The notes: generated by a model from the letters alone, not told the origin. A DNA stretch of 64,000 bases from Roseovarius sp. M141 (GCF_024355225.1 NZ_VCNH01000004.1:1-64000); one strand, 5' to 3'. Positions 18,501 through 26,175 are shown, counted from the stretch's first letter. Translations and numbers: made by a program.

Positions 18501-19931
18501 AACCGCCTCCTCCACGTCTTGTGGGAGTATATTCCGACCGCGTATTATTATTAGATCAGTTTTCCGTCCACAGATGAATATCTCGCCTTCAGCATCACAA
18601 AACCCTAAATCGCCTGTCGCTAGGTAGGGCTCCCGCGCGCCGTCAACGCATTCGTGAAACGGATCCCGTTTCGGATTGGTGTAGCCGGACGCAACATTCG
18701 GACCAGCAACGTGGACCTCGCCAACCTGCAGCGGCGCGACACTCTGGCCCGTCGACGGATCGACGATTTTCAGCGTCACGCCTGGCACCGGCGAGCCGCA
18801 CCCGACGAGCACCCGTTCGTCATTCTCAGTCCTGGCGCTCCGAGCTTCGCCTTGCTCAAGCGCGTCGGCAGAAAACAGTTTCTTGCGCGCGCCCTCTCCG
18901 CGGCGGGCGCTGCTCACAATCAGAGTCGCTTCAGCCAAACCGTAACAGGGTAGAAACGCCTCTGCAGAAAACCCGAAAGGCGCACTGGCGACTTCGAAGC
19001 GCTTCAATGTAGCGGGCCGAATGGGCTCAGCACCGGTGAACGCGATTTTCCACCCTGAAAGGTCAATTTCCACGTTTGGATTCTTCTCAAGCTGGGCAGC
19101 CACGCGCGCAAACCCGAAATTCGGTCCGCCAGCCACTGTCGCCTTCCTGTCAGAGATCAACTGAAGCCATTTAAGCGGGTTTCGGATGAAGGACTGGGGG
19201 GTCATCAATAGATTAGGAAAACCCACATAGATCGGCGCTAAGATGCCACCGATTAGGCCCATATCGTGGAAGGGTGGAAGCCAGAGCACTCCTTTGTCCG
19301 ACGAGCAGAGCGAGAATCCCAGCCGGATCATTTCCAGGTTGGCCATAATATTGTCATGAGTAAGAATGACGCCCTTTGGGGCGCCCGTTGATCCGGACGT
19401 GTATTGAATAAGCGCAATAGCATCTCTTGTCGGCGTGGGAATATGTGCCAAATCCGATCCGGAGCGTGCTGCAAGCCGACGTTCTGCAACATCCAAAACA
19501 GCCAATTTACCAAGAGCTTCACTAGAGGACGCGGTGAAGTCGAGCCACCTGTTTTTGGTCTCACATCCATCAATCAAGACCAGTTCGGCACCCGCATCCT
19601 GAGCTATGGCTGACACCCTTGGTAGCTGCGACGTCGCCGTCGGCGGATAGATCGGGACTGCGGTCACACCCGCCCTAAAACAGGCCAAAAGAGCAACAAC
19701 ATAGTCCAAACCCGGTTGGCATGCGATAAGCGCACGGGACCCCGGCCTGCCGCCAACTTCGTCTGAGGCCGCTACTTTCAAAACGGCATCCTGCAACTCC
19801 CGGTAGGAAATTGGTGTAATGTCGGAATGCGTGGCTAGGAATTCGAACGCAACCGCATCGGGAAGTAATTGCGTGAGTTGTTCGAGACGATCAGATATCG
19901 TCCCTCCAAGTTTCCCGACAGCCAAACTCAA
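12561..19931 (-). CDS. Hybrid synthetase FAAL-ACP-C-A(Gly-like)-PCP-C-TauD/SyrP-like hydroxylase
   Basis: This 2456-aa protein starts a lipopeptide. The fatty acyl-AMP ligase (1-560; YTSGSTGAPKGV near 177, LPPFHDMGLIGG) loads an ACP (GLDSMGALHV, Ser near 615). C1 (HHIVADAW near 802) acylates the amino acid of the A domain (SSGSTGRPKG near 1277, NVYGPTETTIW). Its ten-residue code by eye is DILQLGVIWK, close to Gly codes. The PCP is LGGHSLLAHN (near 1660), and C2 has HHIVTDGEG (near 1842). After a basic linker comes an Fe(II)/2OG dioxygenase (about 2170-2456) with WHNED (HxE ligands near 2242) and NVSAAHGR (distal His near 2433) plus a GSRELL Arg. This is the SyrP/AsnO clavaminate-synthase-like pattern, known for beta-hydroxylating Asp or Asn. 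With an Asn-like module in the next protein, beta-hydroxy-Asn is the obvious guess. A TATAAT-like box lies about 95 bp upstream. Confidence 0.92.
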   Translation of the reverse strand: MSLAVGKLGGTISDRLEQLTQLLPDAVAFEFLATHSDITPISYRELQDAVLKVAASDEVGGRPGSRALIACQPGLDYVVALLACFRAGVTAVPIYPPTATSQLPRVSAIAQDAGAELVLIDGCETKNRWLDFTASSSEALGKLAVLDVAERRLAARSGSDLAHIPTPTRDAIALIQYTSGSTGAPKGVILTHDNIMANLEMIRLGFSLCSSDKGVLWLPPFHDMGLIGGILAPIYVGFPNLLMTPQSFIRNPLKWLQLISDRKATVAGGPNFGFARVAAQLEKNPNVEIDLSGWKIAFTGAEPIRPATLKRFEVASAPFGFSAEAFLPCYGLAEATLIVSSARRGEGARKKLFSADALEQGEARSARTENDERVLVGCGSPVPGVTLKIVDPSTGQSVAPLQVGEVHVAGPNVASGYTNPKRDPFHECVDGAREPYLATGDLGFCDAEGEIFICGRKTDLIIIRGRNILPQDVEEAVESALPMNGAAVAFGEDDPAGERLIVAREVPTRARMTPEAMLSQIRKAVFDAIGVQADDLLLVKPNSLPKTSSGKIRRLEAKGLYARQGLNLIESSRGQSGTVVYSGGSPEGALVQTVAEVLGLTAGSINVNETATFHGLDSMGALHVCDRLESHHGLRLAPDDLLGTLPLCAVGQSVAAARADDDISGPAQAPGDASERLLVGQQALWHQHRLGAGEALNLPLAMKVGRVADMNRLTACIRRLVDRHPSLRSVIEDHDGAPRLRTRPVGDAYPEIAVWREPLECEADLVSRFEAEAGRALDIEASDVMRCVIGQVSGGDVYLLIVVHHIVADAWSLDILARELAEDYSGSTEQEALGWKADPGLAAVAAAEAAFLASKRGQAQFQALARHFKQAPVRLGLPSDRDPGPVQSFEAGLVRSKLSRTTTHRLRELAKSARTTVFVAVLAALSSALTRLSSTSELVVGTAMASRDDRKRHGIVGPLMNPVALRLQADETMTFKDLIEECQRELERARSCIEAPFSSLVQHLGLSGATGTTPLYQVLASWHRLDLLRSVFAKHGWSHMDISQQGAPTDLNFDFFDEGHRIRWTLRYATTVFDRNTAKRISDTLNLVLDAMLAGVGDAHADVDILRAHDRPLLAQSERLGGKRAREVSGLIQAFQEHAACLPEKDAVIAEGGTVSYGDLLARARSWSATLDAARGGSPDAPVGVLLPKSPDYIAVFMGALMAGLPVVPISVDLPEAQIADILKRSGVRAAVTTPDLLPKCPKGIRVLLTSDQCDAGGGMAAPPPANRLAYIMFSSGSTGRPKGIGVEAAALDATLAALADLLGASSDDVLLSLTSTSFDISILEIFLPLLVGGAVVIGGDGALTSPDTVLAAVKRHGVTLLQATPSTLSNLLERPFHFPELTVLCGGEAAPSGLFGRLFERCGRVLNVYGPTETTIWSSAHRLRDGGNPPLGEPLFGESLHVLNAFLRPAPPGVDGELYIGGSGVARGYVGDPARTAENFLPDPFSSEPGARLYRTGDLVRIRPDGCLEFRGRRDRQLKVRGYRIEPEGVDAVIASYGAVRASITTAVGEGANRKLVSILELPEGSSLDERDLRAFLAKQLPPYAVPSLFKSVDSLPVTSRGKLDLNAALRGMAVPKDEAVQTAPEGEFENALFQIWRNVLERDDFGAESDFFMLGGHSLLAHNVAVRAQTATGRRVKVADVFAFPKLCDLARHIESAALASQPSGIQGGLTSAQRRIWVAEQLQPGLVPNVSIALRVAGPLNLDALRAALERLIAHHDDLRTIFIQEGRNPKPVVLETVVSTLTVEDMSHIRSADREAASLKLAAKADGTVFDLQTGPLLALRLARFDEEDWLLCLTLHHIVTDGEGVKLVLADLAEEYVALTLGRDTALPNRRSIAVAAGNADQSRGTEELLRLLNGYPRAIWGETVDLPSVGPTQTLTARVRTSFRNLSKELNTTPFTVVLSAFLETLRLKTGRQSLIVGTDFAERDDPTSAHCIAPLVNQVPIPVDLSGKTTLAEIVQTVQFAMRAILPLAGTPYDQLMRAANQSRSRSEPLFDTKIIHQGVNSMRHALGTSQLMRLPRTIPIAQEALTLAVIEDDAGASLELHFRPEIVAEALAASILDELEAILAQSPERLEANQPIARKTMEFKRRKAQSRRPALGSGSESADPVPSLTTYRPDETGANLADWVGSNAERLFDTVAEESAVLFRGYDVDTPEKLAAIVKTTGYAAYATREHPREARGKEVFTPIPYPNEERLLWHNEDSFNSEWPAHIWFACGAPAASGGETVVASSSTVLDSIQSIDPRLIDRGLTYVRRYGLGPGLDWKVVFGSEDREVVERQCAESGMRVEWRGDVLTTYATRPGILTHPLSRRECWVGQLLHFHPAALPERSRRSIETVFAETGPPRDCTFGDGTPIPDIVIERIKAAYQAIEVPVHWRQGDLLFVDNVSAAHGRLAYQGSRELLVMMSGRARY

Positions 19932-20234
19932 CCCCTTATGCTCAACCTAGCCCAAGCACCGGACAGGATAGTTGCGAAAAGCGTACACCTTATCCTTTTC
20001 CACCTACAAGTGTTCAATCTTGTATTATAATAACGCATCCCATCTTCAAGCTTATCCGCTTTGCGACGGAAAAAACCTCAGCGTTTCAATAGAAATGGAA
20101 CCGTCACGATGCCGTCGACGGCCCGCTGAAAACCAAACAGAAAGACTGCCAGCTTAGTTTCAGCTTGACGCTTTGTCATGCAGTGATAACGCTCAACGTA
20201 CAAAAGCTAACAGACAGTCGGTCGGGTCAGTGTC
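19932..20234. promoter_or_regulatory. Divergent intergenic region of the NRPS operon and the M28 peptidase gene
   Basis: This 303-bp, AT-rich stretch separates the minus-strand synthetase operon from a + strand peptidase gene. It contains TATAAT read on the minus strand (20024-20029), about 95 bp before the NRPS start, without a good -35 at ideal spacing (TTGAAG is the nearest). On the + strand, TTGACG at 20165-20170 is followed by a weak TAACGC about 16 bp on. The longest frame inside has no ribosome binding site and no protein-like composition. No operator palindrome was recognised. Confidence 0.4.
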
Positions 20235-21245
20235 GTGGTGCAATTGAGAGCTGAAAAAGTACTGTCAGATATCGACGAGAGCCATCTCCGCAGTCAGGTT
20301 GAGAAACTGCTCGGCCCGCGGAGCCGACTTCACGCGCCAGAGCGCATGGCTGAAGTCGAGAGGGAGCTCATCAGCGCACTAGTTTCCATCGGCCTTCAGG
20401 TCAGCAAATGCCCTTACTCGTTATCGAATGTCGCGGGAAACAAGGACCTCGGCACGCATGAGGAAGGCGACTGGTCCGACACCGTGTATGAGGAGCTCAA
20501 TGGACAGAATATCGTGGCGTTGAAACCCGGCGCCGGCTCAGATGTTATTGTCTTGGGCGCGCATTTCGACACCACCCGCGACTCTCCGGGTGCCGACGAC
20601 AACACCTCAAGCCTCGTCGCATTACTTGAGGTCGCGCGTCTTTTAGCTCCGCTGGAGCTTGATGCGACGCTGCTTTTCGTTGCCTTTGATATGGAAGAGA
20701 TCGGCTATCATGGGTCTCGCGTTTTCGTGCGGGATCAACTGCCCGAGCCTCCCAAGGCGGCAATCGTTTTCGAAAGTGTCGGTTACACCTCGACAGAGCC
20801 TGGGAGTCAGAAAACTCCACCCGGATTCAGGCTGCTCTACCCCCGCCAGGCTCGGAAGCTGAAACAATGCGAGTACCGTGGAAACTGGTCGGCGATCGTG
20901 CACCGTCGGAATTCACGTCGTCTGGCTCGGCGTATCGCTGACGAACTGGATGGCGTAAGTTGCGAGAACTCGACGATTCTCATGAGCGATCCGGGCGACC
21001 TCCCGCTGGTCGGCGACCTGATTAGGAAGGTTGCGCCTTTCGTCCGAAACTTCGGCCGCAGTGACCACATCGCATTCTGGGAGCAGAACATACCCGCGAT
21101 TATGATCACCGACACGGCGAACTTCCGAAATCCGCACTATCACCAACCCTCGGACTTACCGGACACGCTCGATTACGGGCACCTGCGCCAGGTGATTGCG
21201 GCTACAGCGATCGCCATCGAAGCCCTGGCGATTGGCGGGTCATAG
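20235..21245 (+). CDS. M28-family zinc aminopeptidase-like protein
   Basis: The 336-aa protein carries all metal-site motifs of M28 peptidases in order: GAHFDT (about 118), PGADDNTSS (Asp bridging the two Zn ions), FDMEEIGYHGS (catalytic Glu and Zn-binding Glu), then RSDHIAFW and NPHYHQPSD, which give the late Asp and His. No signal peptide is visible. The start is GTG (GTG-GTG at 20235) and has no convincing ribosome binding site. Family members remove N-terminal amino acids or cyclise glutamine. Next to a lipopeptide cluster it could trim a pro-peptide or detoxify the product, but this is inference. It leads a + strand run with a 55-aa gene and a PaaK-like gene. Confidence 0.88.
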   Translation: MVQLRAEKVLSDIDESHLRSQVEKLLGPRSRLHAPERMAEVERELISALVSIGLQVSKCPYSLSNVAGNKDLGTHEEGDWSDTVYEELNGQNIVALKPGAGSDVIVLGAHFDTTRDSPGADDNTSSLVALLEVARLLAPLELDATLLFVAFDMEEIGYHGSRVFVRDQLPEPPKAAIVFESVGYTSTEPGSQKTPPGFRLLYPRQARKLKQCEYRGNWSAIVHRRNSRRLARRIADELDGVSCENSTILMSDPGDLPLVGDLIRKVAPFVRNFGRSDHIAFWEQNIPAIMITDTANFRNPHYHQPSDLPDTLDYGHLRQVIAATAIAIEALAIGGS

Positions 21246-21288
21246 CTAGCGCTGACTTCACACGCGCTAACTCCCACAATTGCCTAAT

Positions 21289-21317
21289 TTTGATGACAAC
21301 ACGCAAAGGTATGGTAT
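21289..21317 (+). promoter_or_regulatory. Candidate promoter for the 55-aa gene
   Basis: TTGATG (21290-21295) is followed after 16 bp by TGGTAT (21312-21317), in an otherwise AT-rich stretch about 65 bp before the start codon. The match to sigma-70 consensus is modest. Confidence 0.3.
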
Positions 21318-21380
21318 ACATCATTAAGAAGAAAAGGATTTATAAGCTTGTGCTGAGCTAGGGATATGGAGGGATAGTTT

Positions 21381-21548
21381 ATGGACGAACAAGCAATCGC
21401 CGAATTGGGCGCCAAGGCGCGCGAAGCCCTGTTGGCTGAGCAGAATGGCGTTTTTGATGCCATAAAGACAAAAGCCGAAACCATGGCTCGCTTGGAGGCC
21501 GAACGGCTGTACGCCAGCCTGATTCACCAGTTCCAGGAACATATGTAA
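21381..21548 (+). CDS. 55-aa helical, charged small protein
   Basis: ATG 21381 is preceded by GGAGGG at about 7 nt, one of the best ribosome binding sites in this region. The product is MDEQAIAELGAKAREALLAE, then an Ala/Glu/Lys-rich part ending FQEHM. It has no Cys, no membrane segment and a heptad-like hydrophobic pattern suggesting one long helix. It lies between the M28 peptidase gene (135 bp upstream) and the PaaK-like gene (104 bp downstream), all on the + strand. I recognise no family. Its position next to a peptidase and an adenylate-forming enzyme would fit a precursor or carrier peptide, but a regulatory or structural role is equally open. Confidence 0.65.
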   Translation: MDEQAIAELGAKAREALLAEQNGVFDAIKTKAETMARLEAERLYASLIHQFQEHM

Positions 21549-21652
21549 CTCACCGCGTTAGCGGATCGGAGAATTCACAAGAGAGCAATCTGCTCATTTG
21601 TGGATTTTCTTTATGTGCGAGGATTACTTAATAATCTGCACCCACTCAAAAA

Positions 21653-22981
21653 ATGCTGAACCTTCTTCCGTCACTCCTAAAACCCACGATCGAAAACGCT
21701 TTAAAAACAGAATTTTACAAAGATACCTGGACTCCATTCCAATCCGTGCTGGAGGGTGTAAGAAACTCGTCGTCCGAGGATCAGGTACAAGAGCTGTTTC
21801 AAGGATTACCCTTTGTATCCAAAGATGAAATCAGAGCGGCTGGCGACAATGCCCGAGTGCTTGACGGCCAGCTCATCGAAGAAAGCCTCACAAGCGGATC
21901 GACGGACGCACCGTTCGTGTTCGCATTCGGCCAAAGAGAACGAGCGGCTGAGGCGACGTTCTACAAGTCCTTCTGGGGAGATTCCTTGGATCGCGAGAAA
22001 CGCCGTATCGTCCGGCTCATGGACCCGCAAACCACCGTGGAAAAGCGATCGTTGACGCCGACACGTTTCCACGACGTCAGCCTGTACAAGCGAGGAAGCT
22101 TTTCCTACTTGCTCGACCACGTGATCTCACGCACCTGGCGTGAAGATCAAGTGGAGGACACTGTCACCGCCATATCCGCATCGGAACGCGTTCTTAGGGC
22201 CTTCACTGAGGCAGCCCGTGCGCGACATCCAGACGGTTTCGAGAGTCCGATTCAATACTTGTACACATCTTCCTCCCCGCTTACGCCGGAGGCGCGCACG
22301 GATTATGAGACATTCTGGGGCGGCCACGTTATAGACCGTTACGGCCTGTCCGAAACCTTCGGGGGTGCGACGCAGTATTCGGACGGCTGGTACATGTTCG
22401 ACCCGACCCTTTTCCCCGAGGTGGTTTCAGCGGACACCCGAACGCCCCTGAAAGAAGGGGTAGGCATGATGGTCCTGACGCCGCTTTTCCCGTTTCAAGA
22501 GGTCCAGCCGCTAGTCCGATACTGGACCGGCGATGTCGTTGAGGTGACGCATACGCGGTCGAGCCTGCCTGGAAGGCTGGCCATACGCCCTCTAGGAAGG
22601 GCATGTGATGGACTTTTTGACGAGACGCGCAAGACCTGGGTTTTGACGCCAGACATAGTGTTTCGCGCCCTGGAGGACCGTATGGACATAGACCGGGCGC
22701 CGATGTTCCTGGATAGCCGTCAGGTGGTCGACCACTACCGCGTGGGTTTGCCGCTGAGACGGCTGACACGCGCCGACGACGCAGGCGGACAAATCATTCG
22801 GCTTTATGTCTCGGCCAAGGGCGAGCCGAGCACCCGCCGCGCGACTTTGACTTCGATCGAAAACACGATCCGCAGCCTCGCGCCAGACTGCTCGGACGAA
22901 AGTCGTTATAGATTCGAAGTCAAGCACTCGGACGACCCTGAAGGCCAAGCTGATGCGGCTGGCGAATCGGTACCGTCATGA
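21653..22981 (+). CDS. PaaK/CapK-like adenylate-forming enzyme
   Basis: This 442-aa protein has the core motifs of the phenylacetate-CoA ligase branch of the ANL superfamily: ESLTSGSTDAPF (ATP loop, about 81), DRYGLSETFGGA (Y-G-x-S-E) and RYWTGDVVEV (adenosine-binding Asp). The C-terminal part is diverged and no A10 lysine motif was identified, so the second half-reaction is uncertain. Such enzymes activate a carboxylate as the AMP ester. PaaK moves it to CoA, while CapK relatives are found in capsule and natural-product loci. The ribosome binding site is weak. The stop overlaps the convergent acetamidase gene by 6 bp. Possible jobs are making an acyl donor for the lipopeptide or modifying the 55-aa protein encoded just upstream. 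Confidence 0.75.
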   Translation: MLNLLPSLLKPTIENALKTEFYKDTWTPFQSVLEGVRNSSSEDQVQELFQGLPFVSKDEIRAAGDNARVLDGQLIEESLTSGSTDAPFVFAFGQRERAAEATFYKSFWGDSLDREKRRIVRLMDPQTTVEKRSLTPTRFHDVSLYKRGSFSYLLDHVISRTWREDQVEDTVTAISASERVLRAFTEAARARHPDGFESPIQYLYTSSSPLTPEARTDYETFWGGHVIDRYGLSETFGGATQYSDGWYMFDPTLFPEVVSADTRTPLKEGVGMMVLTPLFPFQEVQPLVRYWTGDVVEVTHTRSSLPGRLAIRPLGRACDGLFDETRKTWVLTPDIVFRALEDRMDIDRAPMFLDSRQVVDHYRVGLPLRRLTRADDAGGQIIRLYVSAKGEPSTRRATLTSIENTIRSLAPDCSDESRYRFEVKHSDDPEGQADAAGESVPS

Positions 22982-23920
22982 CTCGGTGAGCCGGGCCGGT
23001 GCACGTCGGCGGCTCGACAGAAAGCGTGACTTGGCGAGCCGGCATGCGACCGTGACCATCGGATTGGTCGCGTTCGCAATATCGAATTTGGCGCTTTGCG
23101 CCAGCAGCATGCATGCCGCGGAAGCCTCAATTTCAAACTCCGCCATCAGCCACCGCAGCATCTCGGAGGCGGAATACCGCAACGCCATCTCCAGCGAGCG
23201 TGCATTGCCGACAACCCAGATCCAGTCGCCGTCCTCGCCGCGCGGCCACATCACCTGCCGTCCTTTAATGACATTCACGGCCAGGACGACATCGACCGAA
23301 ACCTCGATCCCCGCACCGCAAATCTCCCCGTCGCCCTGCGCGGCATGACCGTCGCCCAGATACAACATCGCCCCCGGCTCAAAGACCGGCAGATAAAGCG
23401 TCGAGCCAGATCCAAGGAGGGGTGAATCCATATTGCCGCCATAGCGCCCAGAGGTTCCGCACCAGATCGACTGACCCTTGTCAGGAGCAACGCCGATACA
23501 TCCCAGCATGGGCGACAGAGGAACGGCGAGCTCGACCGCGGCGCCGGATGCCTGAGCAGGCCTTGCGACCCCTGCGGCCTTGTCAATTATCCAGCGATTG
23601 GTCCGCCGCGCCGGCATGATATCGGCGATATCAGGATCGACTATGCTAGGAACCGGAGTATTCTCACTTGTTCCATAATCCCTGTTGGGCGAGATAGATT
23701 TCAACTCGACGACGAGCGTATCGCCCGGTTCCGCGCCGGCAATCGAAAACGGACCGGTCAGTGGGTTGTCGCAACGCGTGAGTTGGTGCCCGTCCGCATC
23801 AACCCCATAGGCGTCTACGCAGTGTGTTTCTAGGACCATGCCCGGATCAAGCGTCATGACGGGCGGGTGCCCGCCAAAACGGTCATGGAACTGATCTGCT
23901 CTAAAGTACTGTCTTCCCAA
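22976..23920 (-). CDS. Acetamidase/formamidase family protein (FmdA/AmdA)
   Basis: The 314-aa protein shows the family blocks in order: PPVMTLDPGMVLETHCVDAYG near the N-terminus, PMLGCIGVAP, RYGGNMDSPLLGSGSTLYLPVFEPGA and LYLGDGHAAQGDGEICGAGIE. These enzymes hydrolyse short amides to ammonia and the acid. The only start codon compatible with the full N-terminal block is TTG 23920; a non-ATG start or a lost 5' end are both possible, since an in-frame stop lies shortly upstream. It follows the ABC importer genes on the same strand after 237 bp, and a decayed fragment of a paralogue lies on the other side of that importer. Amide uptake and hydrolysis is therefore a reasonable reading. Confidence 0.85.
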   Translation of the reverse strand: MGRQYFRADQFHDRFGGHPPVMTLDPGMVLETHCVDAYGVDADGHQLTRCDNPLTGPFSIAGAEPGDTLVVELKSISPNRDYGTSENTPVPSIVDPDIADIMPARRTNRWIIDKAAGVARPAQASGAAVELAVPLSPMLGCIGVAPDKGQSIWCGTSGRYGGNMDSPLLGSGSTLYLPVFEPGAMLYLGDGHAAQGDGEICGAGIEVSVDVVLAVNVIKGRQVMWPRGEDGDWIWVVGNARSLEMALRYSASEMLRWLMAEFEIEASAACMLLAQSAKFDIANATNPMVTVACRLAKSRFLSSRRRAPARLTES

Positions 23921-24157
23921 GACGCACCACTCCGTAAACGGCCACTAGACACACCCGCTTCGATTTGAAGCACGTGCGCCTTGAAAACTCTAGCATGAGC
24001 CCCATCAGGTTGAAGGCTCAATTTCAGACGCCTGGGCCCAGTGGCATTGCCCCGGCGTCTTCGAGTGGAAAGTGGCTTGAACAAGCATCTGGGGGCTGCA
24101 TGAAAACGTGACAGGCCCACACTGTGGCAAGTGTATGGTGCGGCTAACGAATTCTGT

Positions 24158-25156
24158 TCAATCTTTAATGGACTGAGCCAGGGGGGCACACGCGATCTTA
24201 TGTTCCTTTCCGACGGTGACTAGGCTTTGTTGGCGCGCTTCGCATTCTGGTATCGCGCTCGGACATTGACAATAAAAAGGGCACCCCGAAGAATTCGAAA
24301 TGATGGTTTTCGCCTTGTTTCGAGAGTATTCCCTTGGACGGCTTGATCCAACTCGTGGCACAAGGATTGAGGACACTAACTTTCGGGAGTACGGATGGGC
24401 TGGTTCTTTAAGGAGAACATCGCAACACGCGTCTTCAACGATCTGTCCCGAATAGAGAACAACAGCGCGTTCACACACTTTTTTGATCAGAGACATGTCA
24501 TGGGTTATAAAAAGGTATGTTAGTCCAGAATTTTCGCGGAGCTTATTGAGCAACTCAAGGATGGCAACTCGATTCAGAGCGTCGAGACCGGTCGTTGGCT
24601 CGTCGAGGATCAAAAGCTCTGGTTCAGTTGCGAGAGCCCTAGCGATTGACACTCTTTGTTGCTGACCTCCGCTCAGTTCGCTGGGCTGTCGGTCGATAAA
24701 TCGCTCGTCAAGATTAACAAGTTCGAGGAGCTCCAAAGTCCGTCGTCGACGCTGTTTTTTGTTCATCCGGTAGTGTAGTTTCAATGGTTCTCCCAGAGTT
24801 TCTTTGACACTCATGCGTGGGTTTAGCGATTCACTTGGGTGCTGGAACACTATCTGCATGAAACGCCTTAGGCGACGCAATTCAGATGGTTTTAGTCGGC
24901 CGAGGTCGTGGCTCTTAAAGAACACTGAACCGGAAATTGGTTTGATTAAGCCCGCAATGGCCCGGGCAAGAGTTGTTTTTCCGCTTCCACTTTCGCCGAC
25001 CAACGCCACTGACTCACCCTTTTGAAGTCTTATCGACACGCCATTCAGCGCTCGAATACTGCGGCCGCGCCTTATCGGAAAATCGCAGATGAGGTCTGAG
25101 GTGTACGCGAGCGGAGGCCTTGCTTCTCGCGAATTTAAGTGTTCGACCTGACCCAC
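24158..25156 (-). CDS. Dipeptide/oligopeptide ABC importer, second ATPase (OppF/DppF-like)
   Basis: This 332-aa ATPase has Walker A GESGSGKTT, Q-loop, signature LSGGQQQR, Walker B LLILDEPTTGLD and the switch His in FITHDM. The C-terminal Cys-containing tail (CPFYCQCPSAIPEC) is typical of Opp/Dpp ATPases. It overlaps the upstream ATPase gene by 1 nt and is the last gene of the importer operon. The region is clearly richer in A+T than the synthetase genes and the plasmid backbone, by eye. Confidence 0.93.
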   Translation of the reverse strand: MGQVEHLNSREARPPLAYTSDLICDFPIRRGRSIRALNGVSIRLQKGESVALVGESGSGKTTLARAIAGLIKPISGSVFFKSHDLGRLKPSELRRLRRFMQIVFQHPSESLNPRMSVKETLGEPLKLHYRMNKKQRRRRTLELLELVNLDERFIDRQPSELSGGQQQRVSIARALATEPELLILDEPTTGLDALNRVAILELLNKLRENSGLTYLFITHDMSLIKKVCERAVVLYSGQIVEDACCDVLLKEPAHPYSRKLVSSILVPRVGSSRPREYSRNKAKTIISNSSGCPFYCQCPSAIPECEARQQSLVTVGKEHKIACAPLAQSIKD

Positions 25157-26175
25157 TAGAATTCCTTATTTAATGACTCTTCCGATGGTATAGCAGCTTC
25201 GCGATGAGCTAAAATACAGCGAACAGATTGGTGTAACGCGACCTTCGCGACGGGAACTGGCATCTTGCAATTTTCAGTGCGCCAAGGACACCTATACTGG
25301 AATTGGCAGCCAAGTGGTCGGTTCAAAAGGTCAGGAGGCGGGCCGTCAACTTTCAAACGTGGATGTGTTACTAGCGTCAGCGCATCAATTAAGCCTCGGG
25401 TGTATGGATGACATGGCTTTTCGAGTACAGTGGTTGTTGGGCTTTCCTCTACTACTTGTCCTGCAAACATAACTGCCACCTTGTCTGCAAGACGCGCAAC
25501 TACACCCATATCATGCGTTATTAGCCAAACAGAGGCACCCGAGTCTGTGACAAGTTCGTCGATTAAGTCAAGGATGTCTGCTTGGAGAGTTGCGTCTAGA
25601 CCTGTCGTTGGTTCATCTGCAATCAAGAGGCTTGGTTTGGAAATCATAGCAATGGCGATAATCGCTCGCTGAGCCATCCCTCCGCTAAGTTGGTGTGGGA
25701 AGCTGTGATGGCTTTCCGCTCCCTTTGGAAAGCCGACAGCCTGTAGCTGTTCTATGGCTCTACTCAAGGCTGCGCGTCGGCTAACGCGCTCGTGCGCTCT
25801 GATCATTCTGACTATTTGATCCCCTAATGTCAGGAATGGATTCAGCGCCGATACTGGATTCTGAGAAATGATTGAGATTTGACGTCCGCGGATCCTTCGC
25901 AAGTGTTGAGCATCGGCTTTGACTAAGTCGTCACCTTTCCAAAATATCGACCCGTGCGTGATGCTTGCGGCTTCTGGCAGAAGACCCATAGTGGCCCATG
26001 CAGAGATCGATTTTCCTGCACCAGTTTCTCCGATCACACCAACAATTTCTGACGAACAGATCGATAAATCAAATCCATCGAGCAGTTTAATCTGCTTCCC
26101 CGCTTGATAAACTGAAACCTCAAGATCACGTATTTCGAGAAGCGGGACCGGCGTAGTCCGCTCGCTTGGCTTCAT
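25156..26175 (-). CDS. Dipeptide/oligopeptide ABC importer, first ATPase (OppD/DppD-like)
   Basis: This 339-aa ATPase has GETGAGKSISAWATMGLLP (Walker A), LSGGMAQRAIIAIAM (signature), LLIADEPTTGLDATLQ (Walker B) and LITHDMGVVARL. The C-terminal oligopeptide-transporter tail has paired Cys residues (CQFQYRCPWRTENC). Its ATG overlaps the stop of the permease gene by 4 nt. Together with its partner it would form the ATP-hydrolysing dimer on the cytoplasmic side. Confidence 0.93.
   Translation of the reverse strand: MKPSERTTPVPLLEIRDLEVSVYQAGKQIKLLDGFDLSICSSEIVGVIGETGAGKSISAWATMGLLPEAASITHGSIFWKGDDLVKADAQHLRRIRGRQISIISQNPVSALNPFLTLGDQIVRMIRAHERVSRRAALSRAIEQLQAVGFPKGAESHHSFPHQLSGGMAQRAIIAIAMISKPSLLIADEPTTGLDATLQADILDLIDELVTDSGASVWLITHDMGVVARLADKVAVMFAGQVVEESPTTTVLEKPCHPYTRGLIDALTLVTHPRLKVDGPPPDLLNRPLGCQFQYRCPWRTENCKMPVPVAKVALHQSVRCILAHREAAIPSEESLNKEF

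Noticed and set aside
19972..20157. 61-codon frame in the divergent gap before the M28 gene
   Set aside because: No ribosome binding site, and the composition does not look like protein.
20235..21245. Prodrug-type cleavage of an acyl-D-Asn leader as in colibactin
   Set aside because: The peptidase is M28, not the membrane ClbP type, no epimerisation domain is present, and Gly rather than Asn is the predicted acylated residue.
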